Below, in pieces: positions 47,508 to 56,160 of a stretch of 58,953 nucleotides of DNA. The DNA comes from Guptibacillus hwajinpoensis (lineage in GTDB: Bacteria; Bacillota; Bacilli; Bacillales; Guptibacillaceae). The notes under the pieces are model-generated. The model did no database searches, was not told the DNA's origin, and saw only the letters and a list, made by a program, of their open reading frames with translations. Numbering within the stretch: the stretch's first letter is position 1; each line of letters begins with the position of its first letter. A program made the translations under genes and the position numbers. The DNA lies in the NCBI RefSeq assembly GCF_001039475.1, contig NZ_LELK01000011.1, positions 1 to 58,953 on the forward strand. Direction: 5' to 3'.

Positions 47508-48452
47508 ATGATCGAAATCGAAAAGCCAAAAATTGAAGCGGTAGCTATCAACGAGGATGCTAAATACGGAAAGTTTGTTGTCGAACCACTAGAGCGTGGT
47601 TATGGAACTACTTTGGGTAACTCCCTACGTCGTATACTCTTATCTTCACTACCTGGTGCTGCTGTTACATCTGTACAAATTGAAGGAGTTCTCCATGAGT
47701 TCTCTACAGTTGAAGGTGTACACGAGGATGTAACGACTATTATTCTCAATCTTAAGAAGTTAGCTATGAAAGTTTACTCTGAGGAAGAGAAGACACTAGT
47801 AGTAGATGTTCAGGGACCTGGAACAGTAACAGCTGGTGATATTACTCATGACAGCGACGTGGAGATCTTAAACCCTGACCTTCATATTGCTACCCTATCT
47901 GCAAGTGCACGATTCCAAATGCGAGTTACTGCAATTCGTGGAAGAGGTTATGTACAAGCGGAAGGAAACAAGAATGATGAACAGCCAATCGGTGTTATTC
48001 CGGTTGACTCAATCTTTACTCCTGTTTCCCGTGTTAACTACCAAGTTGAAAACACACGTGTTGGCCAGGTAACAAACTATGATAAACTAACCCTTGACGT
48101 TTGGACAGATGGCAGCATTCGACCTGAAGAAGCGGTATCGTTAGGTGCAAAGATTTTAAATGAACATTTAAACATTTTTGTTGGCTTAACAGATCAGGCT
48201 CAAAATGCTGAAATCATGGTCGAAAAAGAAGAGGACCAAAAAGAGAAAGTGCTTGAGATGACAATCGAAGAGCTCGATCTCTCAGTTCGTTCATATAATT
48301 GCCTGAAACGTGCTGGAATTAATACAGTTCAAGAGCTGACTCACAAGTCTGAGGAAGACATGATGAAAGTTCGTAATCTTGGACGTAAGTCACTTGAAGA
48401 AGTACAAGAGAAGCTTGAAGAGCTTGGACTTGGGCTTCGTAACGAAGAATAG
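47508..48452 (+). CDS. rpoA: DNA-directed RNA polymerase subunit alpha
   Basis: The 314-residue assembly subunit. The N-terminal domain contains [23 protein letters not shown]; the C-terminal domain, with the DNA-binding helices [16 protein letters not shown] and [15 protein letters not shown], starts near residue 245. AAGGAGGG precedes ATG 47508. Confidence 0.98.
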   Translation: MIEIEKPKIEAVAINEDAKYGKFVVEPLERGYGTTLGNSLRRILLSSLPGAAVTSVQIEGVLHEFSTVEGVHEDVTTIILNLKKLAMKVYSEEEKTLVVDVQGPGTVTAGDITHDSDVEILNPDLHIATLSASARFQMRVTAIRGRGYVQAEGNKNDEQPIGVIPVDSIFTPVSRVNYQVENTRVGQVTNYDKLTLDVWTDGSIRPEEAVSLGAKILNEHLNIFVGLTDQAQNAEIMVEKEEDQKEKVLEMTIEELDLSVRSYNCLKRAGINTVQELTHKSEEDMMKVRNLGRKSLEEVQEKLEELGLGLRNEE

Positions 48453-48498
48453 ATATAGTAGTTGTTGATTTTATAAACAACAAAGGAGGGAATACTTC

Positions 48499-48861
48499 AT
48501 GGCATACCAAAAGTTAGGTCGTACAAGCGATACGCGTAAAGCGCTATTCCGTGACCTTGTTACAGATTTGATCATCAATGAACGTATTGAAACGACAGAA
48601 TCAAAGGCGAAAGAGCTTCGTTCTTTCATCGATAAAATGATTACGCTTGGTAAACGCGGAGATCTTCACGCACGTCGTCAAGCAGCTTCTTTCATCCGTA
48701 ACGAAGTAGCGGATGCAGAAAGCGGTCAAGATGCAGTTCAAAAGCTATTCAGCGACATCGCTCCTCGTTATGCTGAGCGTCAAGGCGGTTACTCTCGTAT
48801 CCGTAAACTTGGACCTCGCCGCGGTGACGGTGCTGAAATGGTTATCATCGAGCTAGTATAA
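48499..48861 (+). CDS. rplQ: 50S ribosomal protein L17
   Basis: The 120-residue protein at the base of the tunnel exit, last of the ribosomal cluster. It starts [19 protein letters not shown] and ends [22 protein letters not shown] precedes ATG 48499. Confidence 0.98.
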   Translation: MAYQKLGRTSDTRKALFRDLVTDLIINERIETTESKAKELRSFIDKMITLGKRGDLHARRQAASFIRNEVADAESGQDAVQKLFSDIAPRYAERQGGYSRIRKLGPRRGDGAEMVIIELV

Positions 48862-48874
48862 GACGCACTTGATT

Positions 48875-48926
48875 AAAAGGGCGGGACAGGATCTCGATAT
48901 TGGATACTGATTCTATGCCCTTTTTT
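48875..48926 (+). terminator. terminator after rplQ
   Basis: AAAAGGGC and GCCCTTTT flank a 34-base loop, and six T residues overlap the 3' arm. Outer arms CGCAC/GTGCG add a second tier. It ends the ribosomal cluster. Confidence 0.7.
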
Positions 48927-48990
48927 CGTGCGATTTTATGTAAATTAAAGCGCATGTTCCAAGTGATCGCATGCTGCTTGCCATTACTGA

Positions 48991-49017
48991 AAGCCTGGCA
49001 GATGCCAGGCTTTTTTT
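48991..49017 (+). terminator. second terminator downstream of rplQ
   Basis: AAGCCTGGC and GCCAGGCTT form a perfect 9-bp stem with loop AGAT, followed by seven T residues. Confidence 0.88.
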
Positions 49018-49057
49018 GCGAATTAAAGTAAGAGGCGGCTATACAGTAGCGATAGGC

Positions 49058-49122
49058 GTATGCTGATAGGAAAAAGTGGCGGCTTGTACTTATTGCCCCG
49101 CCATTTTTTCGCACCAGCATAC
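49058..49122 (+). other. nested hairpin with internal terminator upstream of ecfA1
   Basis: The outer arms GTATGCTG (49058-49065) and CAGCATAC (49115-49122) enclose a smaller hairpin, GTGGCGG (49076-49082) with CCGCCAT (49098-49104), and a run of six T residues. It lies 52 bases before ecfA1. It resembles a regulated terminator but matches no riboswitch class I know. Confidence 0.5.
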
Positions 49123-49173
49123 TAGTACTGAAGAGACAGAAGCATGAAACTAGCAGAGGCAGGAGGAAAGAGA

Positions 49174-50013
49174 ATGGAAGAACTGATCTCCGTTCAAAAT
49201 GTATCATTTCGTTATCAGGAGGAGCATCCTTACGTCTTAAAAGATGTTGGTCTATCTGTTCAAAAAGGTGAGTGGCTTGCGATTGTAGGTCATAATGGTT
49301 CTGGGAAGTCAACGCTTGCGAGACTTCTTAATGGGCTGCTTCTACCTGAGAAGGGTGATGTTCTTGTTGAGGGATTTAATAGCAGAGATGAGGAAAGTAT
49401 TTGGGAAATCAGGAGAAGAGTAGGGATTGTCTTTCAGAATCCTGATAACCAATTTGTTGGTACATCTGTTCAGGATGATGTAGCCTTCGGTCTTGAGAAT
49501 AGTGGCATGCCACGCGAGAAAATGCTTGAGCGTATCTCTGAAAGTGTTAAAAAAGTAAGAATGGAAGACTTTCTTGATCAAGAACCACATCGCTTATCTG
49601 GTGGACAGAAGCAGCGTGTTGCAATAGCAGGTATTATTGCGTTAAGACCATCCATCGTCATCCTTGACGAAGCTACTTCTATGCTTGACCCTGCAGGGCG
49701 TAAAGAAGTGTTACAAACGATGCGTGAGCTAAAGAAAGAAGAAGGTATGACAGTCATCTCGATTACTCATGATCTTGAGGAGGCGGCTCGTGCTGATCGT
49801 ATCATTGTTATGAACGCTGGTGAAGTCATTGATGAAGGTCTTCCTGTAGATGTTTTTAAAAAAGGTGACATGCTTGAAAAGATTGGCCTAGACCTGCCTT
49901 TTCCATTGCAGGTGCAACGAGCTCTTCGTGAAAAAGGGTATGATTTTGAAAAGCTTACTTTATCGCAGGAGGAGCTGGTGAACGAGCTATGGACATTTCA
50001 GTTAAAGAGTTAG
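49174..50013 (+). CDS. ecfA1: Energy-coupling factor transporter ATPase EcfA1
   Basis: The 279-residue ABC ATPase of the shared ECF vitamin and metal transporter. Walker A GHNGSGKST near residue 40, Q-loop QNPDNQ, signature LSGGQKQRVAIAG, and Walker B ILDEATS are present, followed by the EcfA C-terminal extension. I use ATG 49174 after AGGAGGAAAG; ATG 49144 lacks a site. It overlaps ecfA2 by 25 bases. Confidence 0.96.
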   Translation: MEELISVQNVSFRYQEEHPYVLKDVGLSVQKGEWLAIVGHNGSGKSTLARLLNGLLLPEKGDVLVEGFNSRDEESIWEIRRRVGIVFQNPDNQFVGTSVQDDVAFGLENSGMPREKMLERISESVKKVRMEDFLDQEPHRLSGGQKQRVAIAGIIALRPSIVILDEATSMLDPAGRKEVLQTMRELKKEEGMTVISITHDLEEAARADRIIVMNAGEVIDEGLPVDVFKKGDMLEKIGLDLPFPLQVQRALREKGYDFEKLTLSQEELVNELWTFQLKS

Positions 50014-50858
50014 AGCATTCCTATAATCGAGGAACACCATTCGAACGAAATGCACTTAAGGACATTAATCTTTCCATACCATCTGGAACGTTTCAAAGCA
50101 TAATAGGCCATACTGGTTCTGGAAAGTCTACATTAATTCAACACTTGAATGGCTTGCTCAAACCAACTGCGGGAAGTATTCAGATTGGTGATTTTCTTAT
50201 TCGAGCGGGTGAGAAGGAAAAGCGATTAAAGGCTTTAAGAAAGCACGTAGGCATCGTGTTTCAATATCCTGAACATCAATTGTTTGAGGAAACGATTGAG
50301 AAGGATATCATATTTGGCCCCCTAAACTTCGGCGTTCCTATTGATGAAGCGAAACAGCGCGCAGCAAAGCTCATAAAGCAGGTAGGATTGGATGAGTCCT
50401 ATCTTGAACGATCGCCTTTTGATTTAAGTGGAGGTCAGATGAGGCGTGTGGCTATTGCAGGTGTACTTGCTATGAAGCCATCCATCCTGATTCTCGATGA
50501 ACCGACCGCTGGACTTGATCCACGTGGAAGGCGAGAGATTATGGGGCTATTTCATCGCCTGCATCAAGAAGAGGGGCTGACTACAATATTGGTCACGCAC
50601 AGTATGGAGGATGCAGCGCGTTATTCTGATAATATCGTGATTATGGAAAAGGGGGGAATTGCTCTGCAGGGAAATGCAGAACATATTTTTGCAGATTCAG
50701 ATGCTTTAAAGGCATTAAGCTTGGACGTACCTGAAACAGTGCAATTTATCCATCGTCTCGAAGAGCGTTTCAATCGAACACTACCTCAAAGTGTGTTTAC
50801 ATTGGATGCAGCTGTAGACGCAGCGTTAACCATTTTGCAAAAGGAGGAGAGGTCCTGA
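49989..50858 (+). CDS. ecfA2: Energy-coupling factor transporter ATPase EcfA2
   Basis: The 289-residue partner of EcfA1. Walker A GHTGSGKST near 40, Q-loop QYPEHQLFEET, signature LSGGQMRRVAIAG, Walker B ILDEPTAGLDP. The ATPase pair sits on EcfT and powers different substrate-binding S components encoded elsewhere. The stop TGA overlaps the ecfT start (ATGA). Confidence 0.96.
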   Translation: MDISVKELEHSYNRGTPFERNALKDINLSIPSGTFQSIIGHTGSGKSTLIQHLNGLLKPTAGSIQIGDFLIRAGEKEKRLKALRKHVGIVFQYPEHQLFEETIEKDIIFGPLNFGVPIDEAKQRAAKLIKQVGLDESYLERSPFDLSGGQMRRVAIAGVLAMKPSILILDEPTAGLDPRGRREIMGLFHRLHQEEGLTTILVTHSMEDAARYSDNIVIMEKGGIALQGNAEHIFADSDALKALSLDVPETVQFIHRLEERFNRTLPQSVFTLDAAVDAALTILQKEERS

Positions 50859-51652
50859 TGCAAAACATTATTATTGGGCAATACGTTCCCGGGCAGTCCT
50901 TTATTCATAAGCTTGACCCAAGAGCAAAGCTTTTAACTGCCTTTCTATTCGTTATTATTGTATTTCTAGCTAACAATTGGTTAACGTATGCATTACTTGG
51001 AGCGTTTACTTTAATTGCTGTGTTTGTATCCAGACTACCGTTACGATACATTTACAACGGCTTAAAACCTATTCTTCTCGTTATTATACTCACATTCCTA
51101 CTGCATGTATTCTTAACGAAAGAAGGTCCGTTACTGTTTAATTTGGGATTCCTTGAAGTATATGAAGGCGGAGTGAAGCAAGGGGTATTTATCTCATTGC
51201 GCCTACTATTCTTAATCATGATTACTTCTCTCTTAACTCTAACGACAACACCAATTGATATTACGGTTGGAATCGAAACCTTACTTGGACCGATGAAGAA
51301 AATCGGCCTTCCCGTTCATGAATTTGCATTGATGATGTCAATTGCACTTAGGTTCATTCCTACGCTTTTAGAGGAAACTGAGAAAATCATGAAAGCACAG
51401 TCTGCACGGGGAGCGCAGTTCTCCACAGGACCAATTAAAGAACGCTTGAAAAGCATTGTTCCTCTCCTGGTTCCACTCTTTGTTAGTGCGTTTAAACGTG
51501 CAGAAGATCTTGCGATGGCAATGGAAGCTAGAGGATACCGTGGTGGAGAAGGTAGAACGAGCATTCGGTTACTGAAATGGTCTGGAAAGGATACAACGCT
51601 ATTTATTATTCTTCTGATACTAAGTATTGGTTTACTTCTGTTGAGAAGTTAA
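50858..51652 (+). CDS. ecfT: Energy-coupling factor transporter membrane subunit EcfT
   Basis: The 264-residue membrane protein has about six hydrophobic segments. The two Ala-Arg-Gly coupling motifs appear as QSARGAQ near residue 183 and MEARGYRGG near 226. These couple to the ATPases. No S component is in the window, so this is the shared group II module. Confidence 0.96.
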   Translation: MQNIIIGQYVPGQSFIHKLDPRAKLLTAFLFVIIVFLANNWLTYALLGAFTLIAVFVSRLPLRYIYNGLKPILLVIILTFLLHVFLTKEGPLLFNLGFLEVYEGGVKQGVFISLRLLFLIMITSLLTLTTTPIDITVGIETLLGPMKKIGLPVHEFALMMSIALRFIPTLLEETEKIMKAQSARGAQFSTGPIKERLKSIVPLLVPLFVSAFKRAEDLAMAMEARGYRGGEGRTSIRLLKWSGKDTTLFIILLILSIGLLLLRS

Positions 51653-51663
51653 GGGGGGATATC

Positions 51664-52404
51664 ATGCAAAGGATTAAAATGACGATATCGTATGATGGTA
51701 CTGCATTTAATGGTTACCAAATACAGCCCAATGGCCGTACAGTCCAAGAAGAGGTGCAGCGAGCTTTAAAACAGATGCACAAAGGGCAATTGATTCACGT
51801 TACTGGATCAGGCAGAACAGATGCCCGTGTGCACGCTGCAGGACAGGTCATTCATTTTGACACGCCGCTTTCTATCCCTTTAGATAATTGGACTAGAGCG
51901 TTAAATACGCAGCTACCAGCGGATGTACGTGTGCTTCGAGCCGAGAGAGTACCAGAAGATTTTCATGCTAGGTATCACGTTGTTCGAAAAACGTATCATT
52001 ATCGTGTGAATAATCGTGCCGCCTCTGACGTCTTTCGTAGAAATTATGCTGTGCATGAAGCTCGTGAATTGGATATAGACGATATGAGAATGGCTGCTGC
52101 ACATCTTATTGGAGAGCATGATTTCACATCATTTTGTTCTGCCAAAACAGATGTGAAAGATAAAGTTCGCACAATCTACCGGATTGATATTGAAAAAGAA
52201 AATGATGAACTCATCTTTACATTTGAAGGTAGCGGATTTCTATATAATATGGTTCGCATTTTGATGGGGACGTTCCTAGAGGTTGGTAGAGGAGATCGTC
52301 AAGCGGATGAATTACCTTCTATCCTAGAGGCTCAAGATCGTAGTAAGGCTGGTAAGACTGCGCCTCCCCACGGACTCTATTTATGGGAAGTCTCTTATTC
52401 TTAA
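51664..52404 (+). CDS. truA: tRNA pseudouridine(38-40) synthase TruA
   Basis: The 246-residue enzyme isomerises uridines in the anticodon stem-loop. The catalytic Asp53 lies in GSGRTDARVHA. ATG 51664 after AAGGGGGG gives the family length; the open frame upstream runs into ecfT. Its place between ecfT and rplM is conserved in bacilli. Confidence 0.97.
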   Translation: MQRIKMTISYDGTAFNGYQIQPNGRTVQEEVQRALKQMHKGQLIHVTGSGRTDARVHAAGQVIHFDTPLSIPLDNWTRALNTQLPADVRVLRAERVPEDFHARYHVVRKTYHYRVNNRAASDVFRRNYAVHEARELDIDDMRMAAAHLIGEHDFTSFCSAKTDVKDKVRTIYRIDIEKENDELIFTFEGSGFLYNMVRILMGTFLEVGRGDRQADELPSILEAQDRSKAGKTAPPHGLYLWEVSYS

Positions 52405-52429
52405 GAAGGAATAGAAAGTTATCAAACAC

Positions 52430-52458
52430 TTGACATTTCCGCTCACGTATTATAAGAT
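52430..52458 (+). promoter_or_regulatory. promoter of rplM-rpsI
   Basis: TTGACA at 52430-52435 and TAAGAT at 52453-52458 with a 17-bp spacer; a TATAAG overlaps the -10. Confidence 0.75.
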
Positions 52459-52464
52459 ATTCTT

Positions 52465-52561
52465 TGGTATTTCTACATCCACTTGCCCCGGATTTAGAAA
52501 TCTGACTGACAACTGACAATGAATATTCTGTGCTAGTTTTAAAATAAATTGGATTGATTTT
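52465..52561 (+). promoter_or_regulatory. candidate L13 leader
   Basis: The transcribed region between the promoter and rplM is about 100 bases and holds small inverted repeats and the direct repeat ctgac/ctgac. A regulatory L13 leader is known at this position in Bacillus. I cannot confirm the consensus by eye, so this rests on position. Confidence 0.4.
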
Positions 52562-52574
52562 AGGAGGGAAACTC

Positions 52575-53012
52575 ATGCGTACAACATTTATGGCTAAAGG
52601 CCACGAAGTAGAACGTAAATGGTATATCGTTGACGCTGAAGGTCAAACACTTGGCCGTCTTGCAAGTGAAGTAGCAGCGATCCTACGCGGTAAAAATAAA
52701 GTAACTTTCACACCTCACGTGGACACTGGTGATCATGTGATCATCCTTAACGCTGAGAAAATTGAACTAACTGGTAACAAACTTAATGACAAGATGTACT
52801 ACCGTCATAGTGGACACCCAGGTGGTTTGAAATCAAGAAATGCTCTAGAAATGCGTACTAACCGTTCTGAGCAAATGCTTGAACTTGCAATCAAAGGTAT
52901 GCTTCCAAAGAACAGCCTTGGTCGCCAAATGATTAAGAAGCTTCATGTATTCGCTGGTAGCGAGCACAATCACCAGGCTCAACAGCCTGAAAAATACGAA
53001 CTAAGAGGTTAA
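52575..53012 (+). CDS. rplM: 50S ribosomal protein L13
   Basis: The 145-residue early-assembly protein. [21 protein letters not shown] and [16 protein letters not shown] are characteristic. ATG 52575 follows AGGAGGG and gives the usual length. Confidence 0.98.
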   Translation: MRTTFMAKGHEVERKWYIVDAEGQTLGRLASEVAAILRGKNKVTFTPHVDTGDHVIILNAEKIELTGNKLNDKMYYRHSGHPGGLKSRNALEMRTNRSEQMLELAIKGMLPKNSLGRQMIKKLHVFAGSEHNHQAQQPEKYELRG

Positions 53013-53031
53013 TTAAAAGGAGGGAATCAAC

Positions 53032-53424
53032 TTGGCACAAGTACAATACAACGGCACTGGCCGACGTAAAAACTCTGTAGCACGCGTACGTTTACTTCCT
53101 GGTAACGGACGTATGGTTATTAACAACCGTGAAATCGATGACTATTTCGATCTTGAAACACTAAAGCTTATCTCTAAGCAACCACTAGTTGAAACTGGTA
53201 CTGAAGGCACTTACGACATCTTCGTAAATGTTAACGGTGGTGGATTCACTGGACAAGCGGGCGCAATCCGTCACGGTATCGCTCGTGCACTACTTCAAGC
53301 TGATCCGGAATCACGCGCTACTCTTAAGAGCGCTGGCTTCCTAACTCGTGATGCTCGTATGAAAGAACGTAAGAAATACGGTCTTAAAGCAGCACGTCGT
53401 GCACCTCAGTTCTCGAAGCGTTAA
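53032..53424 (+). CDS. rpsI: 30S ribosomal protein S9
   Basis: The 130-residue head protein whose C-terminal tail contacts P-site tRNA; the terminal RAPQFSKR is intact. The start is TTG 53032 after AAAAGGAGGG. It is paired with rplM and followed by a terminator. Confidence 0.97.
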   Translation: MAQVQYNGTGRRKNSVARVRLLPGNGRMVINNREIDDYFDLETLKLISKQPLVETGTEGTYDIFVNVNGGGFTGQAGAIRHGIARALLQADPESRATLKSAGFLTRDARMKERKKYGLKAARRAPQFSKR

Positions 53425-53438
53425 TATTATTTTTCAGA

Positions 53439-53470
53439 AACCTCTGGCTTTCAAAGCCGGGGGTTTTTTT
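53439..53470 (+). terminator. terminator after rpsI
   Basis: AACCTCTGGC pairs with GCCGGGGGTT (two G-U pairs) and seven T residues follow. Confidence 0.9.
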
Positions 53471-53486
53471 GTTGTCTATTCATGGT

Positions 53487-53512
53487 TTGAACTGAATGAA
53501 TTACCAGTTCAA
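53487..53512. repeat. inverted repeat upstream of ybaK
   Basis: TTGAACTG at 53487-53494 and CAGTTCAA at 53505-53512 are perfect complements with a 10-bp spacer, about 60 bp before the gene. It might be an operator. A possible promoter CTGACG (53527-53532) and CATAAT (53550-53555) lies downstream. Confidence 0.5.
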
Positions 53513-53575
53513 TTGCCGCATACTCTCTGACGCTCGAAAGAGACTAAAGCATAATAAGTCGAGAGGATGGGTGAC

Positions 53576-54013
53576 ATGGACAACGTTATTACCGTTTTTA
53601 AAGAACGCCAGCGTCATAAGCGCCTTGAATTCGAGCGGAGAATACTGATTGAGATATCACTTAAAGAGTTAACAGATAACATTACAGAAATGTTCTCTCC
53701 TTTTTTCTCTGATGCAATCCTTTACAAAGGTGATGTTGAAAATGTGTGTATGGACATTGCTATTGAAGCCTATTTGTTAGGAGCGGAGTATAGTAAATTC
53801 TCGTGCCGTGGCGAATCAATGGAAGTGGTGCACAAGCGCTGTTTTAAGCTTGAAAAAGCTCTTATTGATGCTTTGTTCGATTATTGGCTTTTCTGGAAGA
53901 CTACTGATGGTCTCGAGGATTCCCTTCATCTCACCTGTGATGTGTTTGTTTCAAGCTGGTGGAAGGCTGGATGTGAAAAAGGGATTATGAGACGACGTCT
54001 TCGTCTTCAATAA
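53576..54013 (+). CDS. ybaK: YbaK-type DUF2521 family protein
   Basis: The roughly 145-residue soluble, mostly helical protein lies between rpsI and cwlD, where B. subtilis has ybaK. Function is unknown. It is rich in charged residues near the N-terminus (FKERQRHKRLEFERR) and aromatic residues later (DYWLFWKTTDG). I chose ATG 53576, 9 bases after GAGAGG; ATG 53567 is too close to that site. The family identity rests on position and general likeness. Confidence 0.75.
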   Translation: MDNVITVFKERQRHKRLEFERRILIEISLKELTDNITEMFSPFFSDAILYKGDVENVCMDIAIEAYLLGAEYSKFSCRGESMEVVHKRCFKLEKALIDALFDYWLFWKTTDGLEDSLHLTCDVFVSSWWKAGCEKGIMRRRLRLQ

Positions 54014-54028
54014 ATGATAAGGTTCCAA

Positions 54029-54058
54029 GACTATTTCCCTCACTTGTCCCATATAAAT
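54029..54058 (+). promoter_or_regulatory. possible SigE-type promoter of cwlD
   Basis: GACTATT at 54029-54035 and CATATAAAT at 54050-54058 resemble SigE boxes with a 14-bp spacer. In B. subtilis cwlD is expressed in the sporulating mother cell. The match is imperfect. Confidence 0.35.
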
Positions 54059-54089
54059 ACTATAGGACAGAATAGAGGGCGGTGTTGCT

Positions 54090-54803
54090 ATGAAGAAGTG
54101 GTCAAAGCGGTTAGGCGTAGCAGCTGGTGTACTTGTATTATTGTTTATTATTAATTACAAATTTGCGATTGATTCTTCCTGGGATGCCTGGCATCTTCCT
54201 TTATCAGGACAAATTATCGTACTTGATCCGGGCCATGGTGGTCCAGATGGAGGCGCGGTAGGTAACAATGTAGTAGAAAAAGATATCGCTCTAAAGGTAT
54301 CTCTTAAGTTGCGTGATTATCTTCAAGAAGCTGGGGCACTTGTAATCATGACTCGGGAGACCGATACGGACTTAGCATCAGAGAATACAAAGGGGCTTAG
54401 CAACCGTAAATCAGAAGATCTACGAGAACGCGTTAAACTTATTAATGATTCAAGTAACGATTTGTTTATAAGCATTCATTTAAATGCTATTCCTTCATCA
54501 AAGTGGAGCGGTGCCCAAACGTTTTATAATCCGACAAATGAACAGAGTCAAGCGCTATCGCGATTTATACAATCAGAGATTAAACGAAACCTTGAGAATA
54601 CAAATCGGTTAGCGAAGAATTTGGATAGTGTTTATTTACTCAAGCAAGCTGAAATTCCTGGTGCTCTTGTAGAAGTTGGGTTTCTTTCAAATCCTACGGA
54701 GCGGGAGCTCTTGAATACGGAGGCATACCAAAACAAAGTTGCAGCTTCCATATACCAGGGGATTATTCGATATTCCACTAACGAGCCAGTGCCTGAAGAA
54801 TAG
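54090..54803 (+). CDS. cwlD: CwlD, N-acetylmuramoyl-L-alanine amidase of spore cortex
   Basis: The 237-residue amidase_3 enzyme removes stem peptides so that PdaA can make muramic lactam in the cortex, needed for germination. An N-terminal membrane anchor covers residues 8-27. The zinc ligands are His in LDPGHGGPDGGAVG, Glu in VVEKDIALK, and His in ISIHLNA; the catalytic Glu lies in ALVEVGFLSN. ATG 54090 follows GAGGGCGGTG. Confidence 0.96.
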   Translation: MKKWSKRLGVAAGVLVLLFIINYKFAIDSSWDAWHLPLSGQIIVLDPGHGGPDGGAVGNNVVEKDIALKVSLKLRDYLQEAGALVIMTRETDTDLASENTKGLSNRKSEDLRERVKLINDSSNDLFISIHLNAIPSSKWSGAQTFYNPTNEQSQALSRFIQSEIKRNLENTNRLAKNLDSVYLLKQAEIPGALVEVGFLSNPTERELLNTEAYQNKVAASIYQGIIRYSTNEPVPEE

Positions 54804-54815
54804 GCACTGGTTTTG
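54786..54815 (+). terminator. terminator overlapping the end of cwlD
   Basis: CCAGTGCC at 54786-54793 and GGCACTGG at 54803-54810 form an 8-bp stem that includes the last codons and the stop of cwlD. TTTTG follows. Confidence 0.75.
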
Positions 54816-54875
54816 TATGTTTTTTGTAAAGGCTCTATTCGTAGACAGTATTGCTACATGAGTGCGTTAATTTCC

Positions 54876-54917
54876 TCTCACCGCCCACCCCGCGGAAAGC
54901 GAGCATCCTTCCGGTCC
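54876..54917. repeat. possible fragment of a dispersed Bacillus repeat
   Basis: The segment contains ccgcccaccccgcggaaagc and then gagcatccttcc. The core ccgcggaaagcgagc is familiar to me from short GC-rich elements scattered between genes of bacilli. It is more GC-rich than the flanking DNA. I see only this one copy in the window. Confidence 0.4.
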
Positions 54918-55027
54918 AATCTGCTAATTGTGGTTTTTTTGTTTTAAAAGCAACAATGTTTTAGAAAAGGCCTTTGCAAAAGGGCTAGTGATCGAGCAAT
55001 AACTTCATCAAAACAGAAGAGTCAAAG

Positions 55028-55074
55028 TTCTCTGAATGATATGTTATACTAGCAATGTAATCGAATTCAGAGAA
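55028..55074. repeat. inverted repeat framing the salA promoter -10
   Basis: TTCTCTGAAT at 55028-55037 and ATTCAGAGAA at 55065-55074 are perfect 10-bp complements with a 27-bp spacer. A likely -10 box TATACT (55045-55050) lies inside. The right arm reaches the salA ribosome site GAGAAGGTGG. Confidence 0.6.
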
Positions 55075-55086
55075 GGTGGTGCCTCC

Positions 55087-56118
55087 ATGTTAACGAAAGA
55101 TCAGGTCGTTGAATTATTACAAAAGGTGCAAGATCCTATTATACATAAAAGTATCACCATCCGTGATGTGAAGACGAAGGAAGGCTATGTTAGTGTAAAA
55201 GCCGCTCTCGCTCAAACGGAGTCTGCTGAGCAGATGAAAGTGCAACAGGAAATAGTAAACATCTTGAAAGAGGCTGGAGCTGAATCAGTAGGGCTACGGT
55301 TTGAACAGCTTGCTGATGAAGAACTTCCTCAAGGTACGTCAGCGAATCCGAATTTACCGCCATTGTTATCACCAGAGAGCAAAACACAGTTTATTGCGGT
55401 TGCGAGCGGAAAAGGTGGAGTAGGGAAATCTACTGTAACAGTCAACCTGGCAACTTCGCTTGCTCGATTGGGTAAAAAAGTAGGTATTATCGATGCTGAT
55501 ATTTACGGATTTAGTGTTCCGGATATGATGGGAATTGAAACTAGACCTAAAGTGGTAGATGGTAAAATCTATCCGGTTGAACGTTTTGATGTGAAAGTGA
55601 TGTCAATGGCATTTTTCGTAGAGGATAATGCTCCGGTAATCTGGCGTGGGCCAATGCTTGGCAAGATGCTTAACAACTTCTTCAGTGAGGTTGATTGGGG
55701 TGAGTTAGATTACTTGCTACTTGATCTTCCACCAGGAACTGGTGACGTAGCACTTGATGTTCATACAATGCTCCCGGCTTCTAAGGAGATTATTGTCACC
55801 ACTCCACATGCTACTGCTGCCTTCGTAGCAGCACGTGCAGGCGCTATGGCGTTGAAAACCAAGCATGAAGTTCTTGGGGTTGTAGAGAACATGGCCTATT
55901 TTGAAAGTAAAGTAACAGGTGAAAAGGAATATGTCTTCGGTCAGGGCGGCGGCGAGAAGCTTGCATCTGAACTTTCTACAAACATTCTAGGGAGGTTACC
56001 ACTTGGACAACCTGATTTCAATGACGAGGAATTCGCTCCTTCCGTTTATCAGGCTGATCATCCGATTGGTAAACAATATTTAGAAATAGCGAGAGAAGTT
56101 ATTGCAAAAACAGAATAA
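55087..56118 (+). CDS. salA: SalA, Mrp/NBP35-family P-loop ATPase
   Basis: The 343-residue protein has an N-terminal MIP18-like (DUF59) domain (residues 1-80) and a ParA/Mrp ATPase domain with the deviant Walker A GKGGVGKST near 112. The Fe-S-binding CXXC of many Mrp proteins is replaced by non-cysteine residues (VENMAYFESKVTGEKEY), as in B. subtilis SalA, a regulator of scoC expression. I chose ATG 55087 after GAAGGTGG; the open frame extends 17 codons upstream without a site. Confidence 0.92.
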   Translation: MLTKDQVVELLQKVQDPIIHKSITIRDVKTKEGYVSVKAALAQTESAEQMKVQQEIVNILKEAGAESVGLRFEQLADEELPQGTSANPNLPPLLSPESKTQFIAVASGKGGVGKSTVTVNLATSLARLGKKVGIIDADIYGFSVPDMMGIETRPKVVDGKIYPVERFDVKVMSMAFFVEDNAPVIWRGPMLGKMLNNFFSEVDWGELDYLLLDLPPGTGDVALDVHTMLPASKEIIVTTPHATAAFVAARAGAMALKTKHEVLGVVENMAYFESKVTGEKEYVFGQGGGEKLASELSTNILGRLPLGQPDFNDEEFAPSVYQADHPIGKQYLEIAREVIAKTE

Positions 56119-56120
56119 CA

Positions 56121-56153
56121 AAAAAGGACGCTCTACTTGGAGCGTCCTTTCTT
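56121..56153. terminator. bidirectional terminator between salA and gerD
   Basis: AAAGGACGCTC and GAGCGTCCTTT form an 11-bp perfect stem with a 6-base loop. Run-out T residues are good for the minus strand (from gerD) and shorter for the plus strand. Confidence 0.88.
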
Positions 56154-56160
56154 GATCTAA

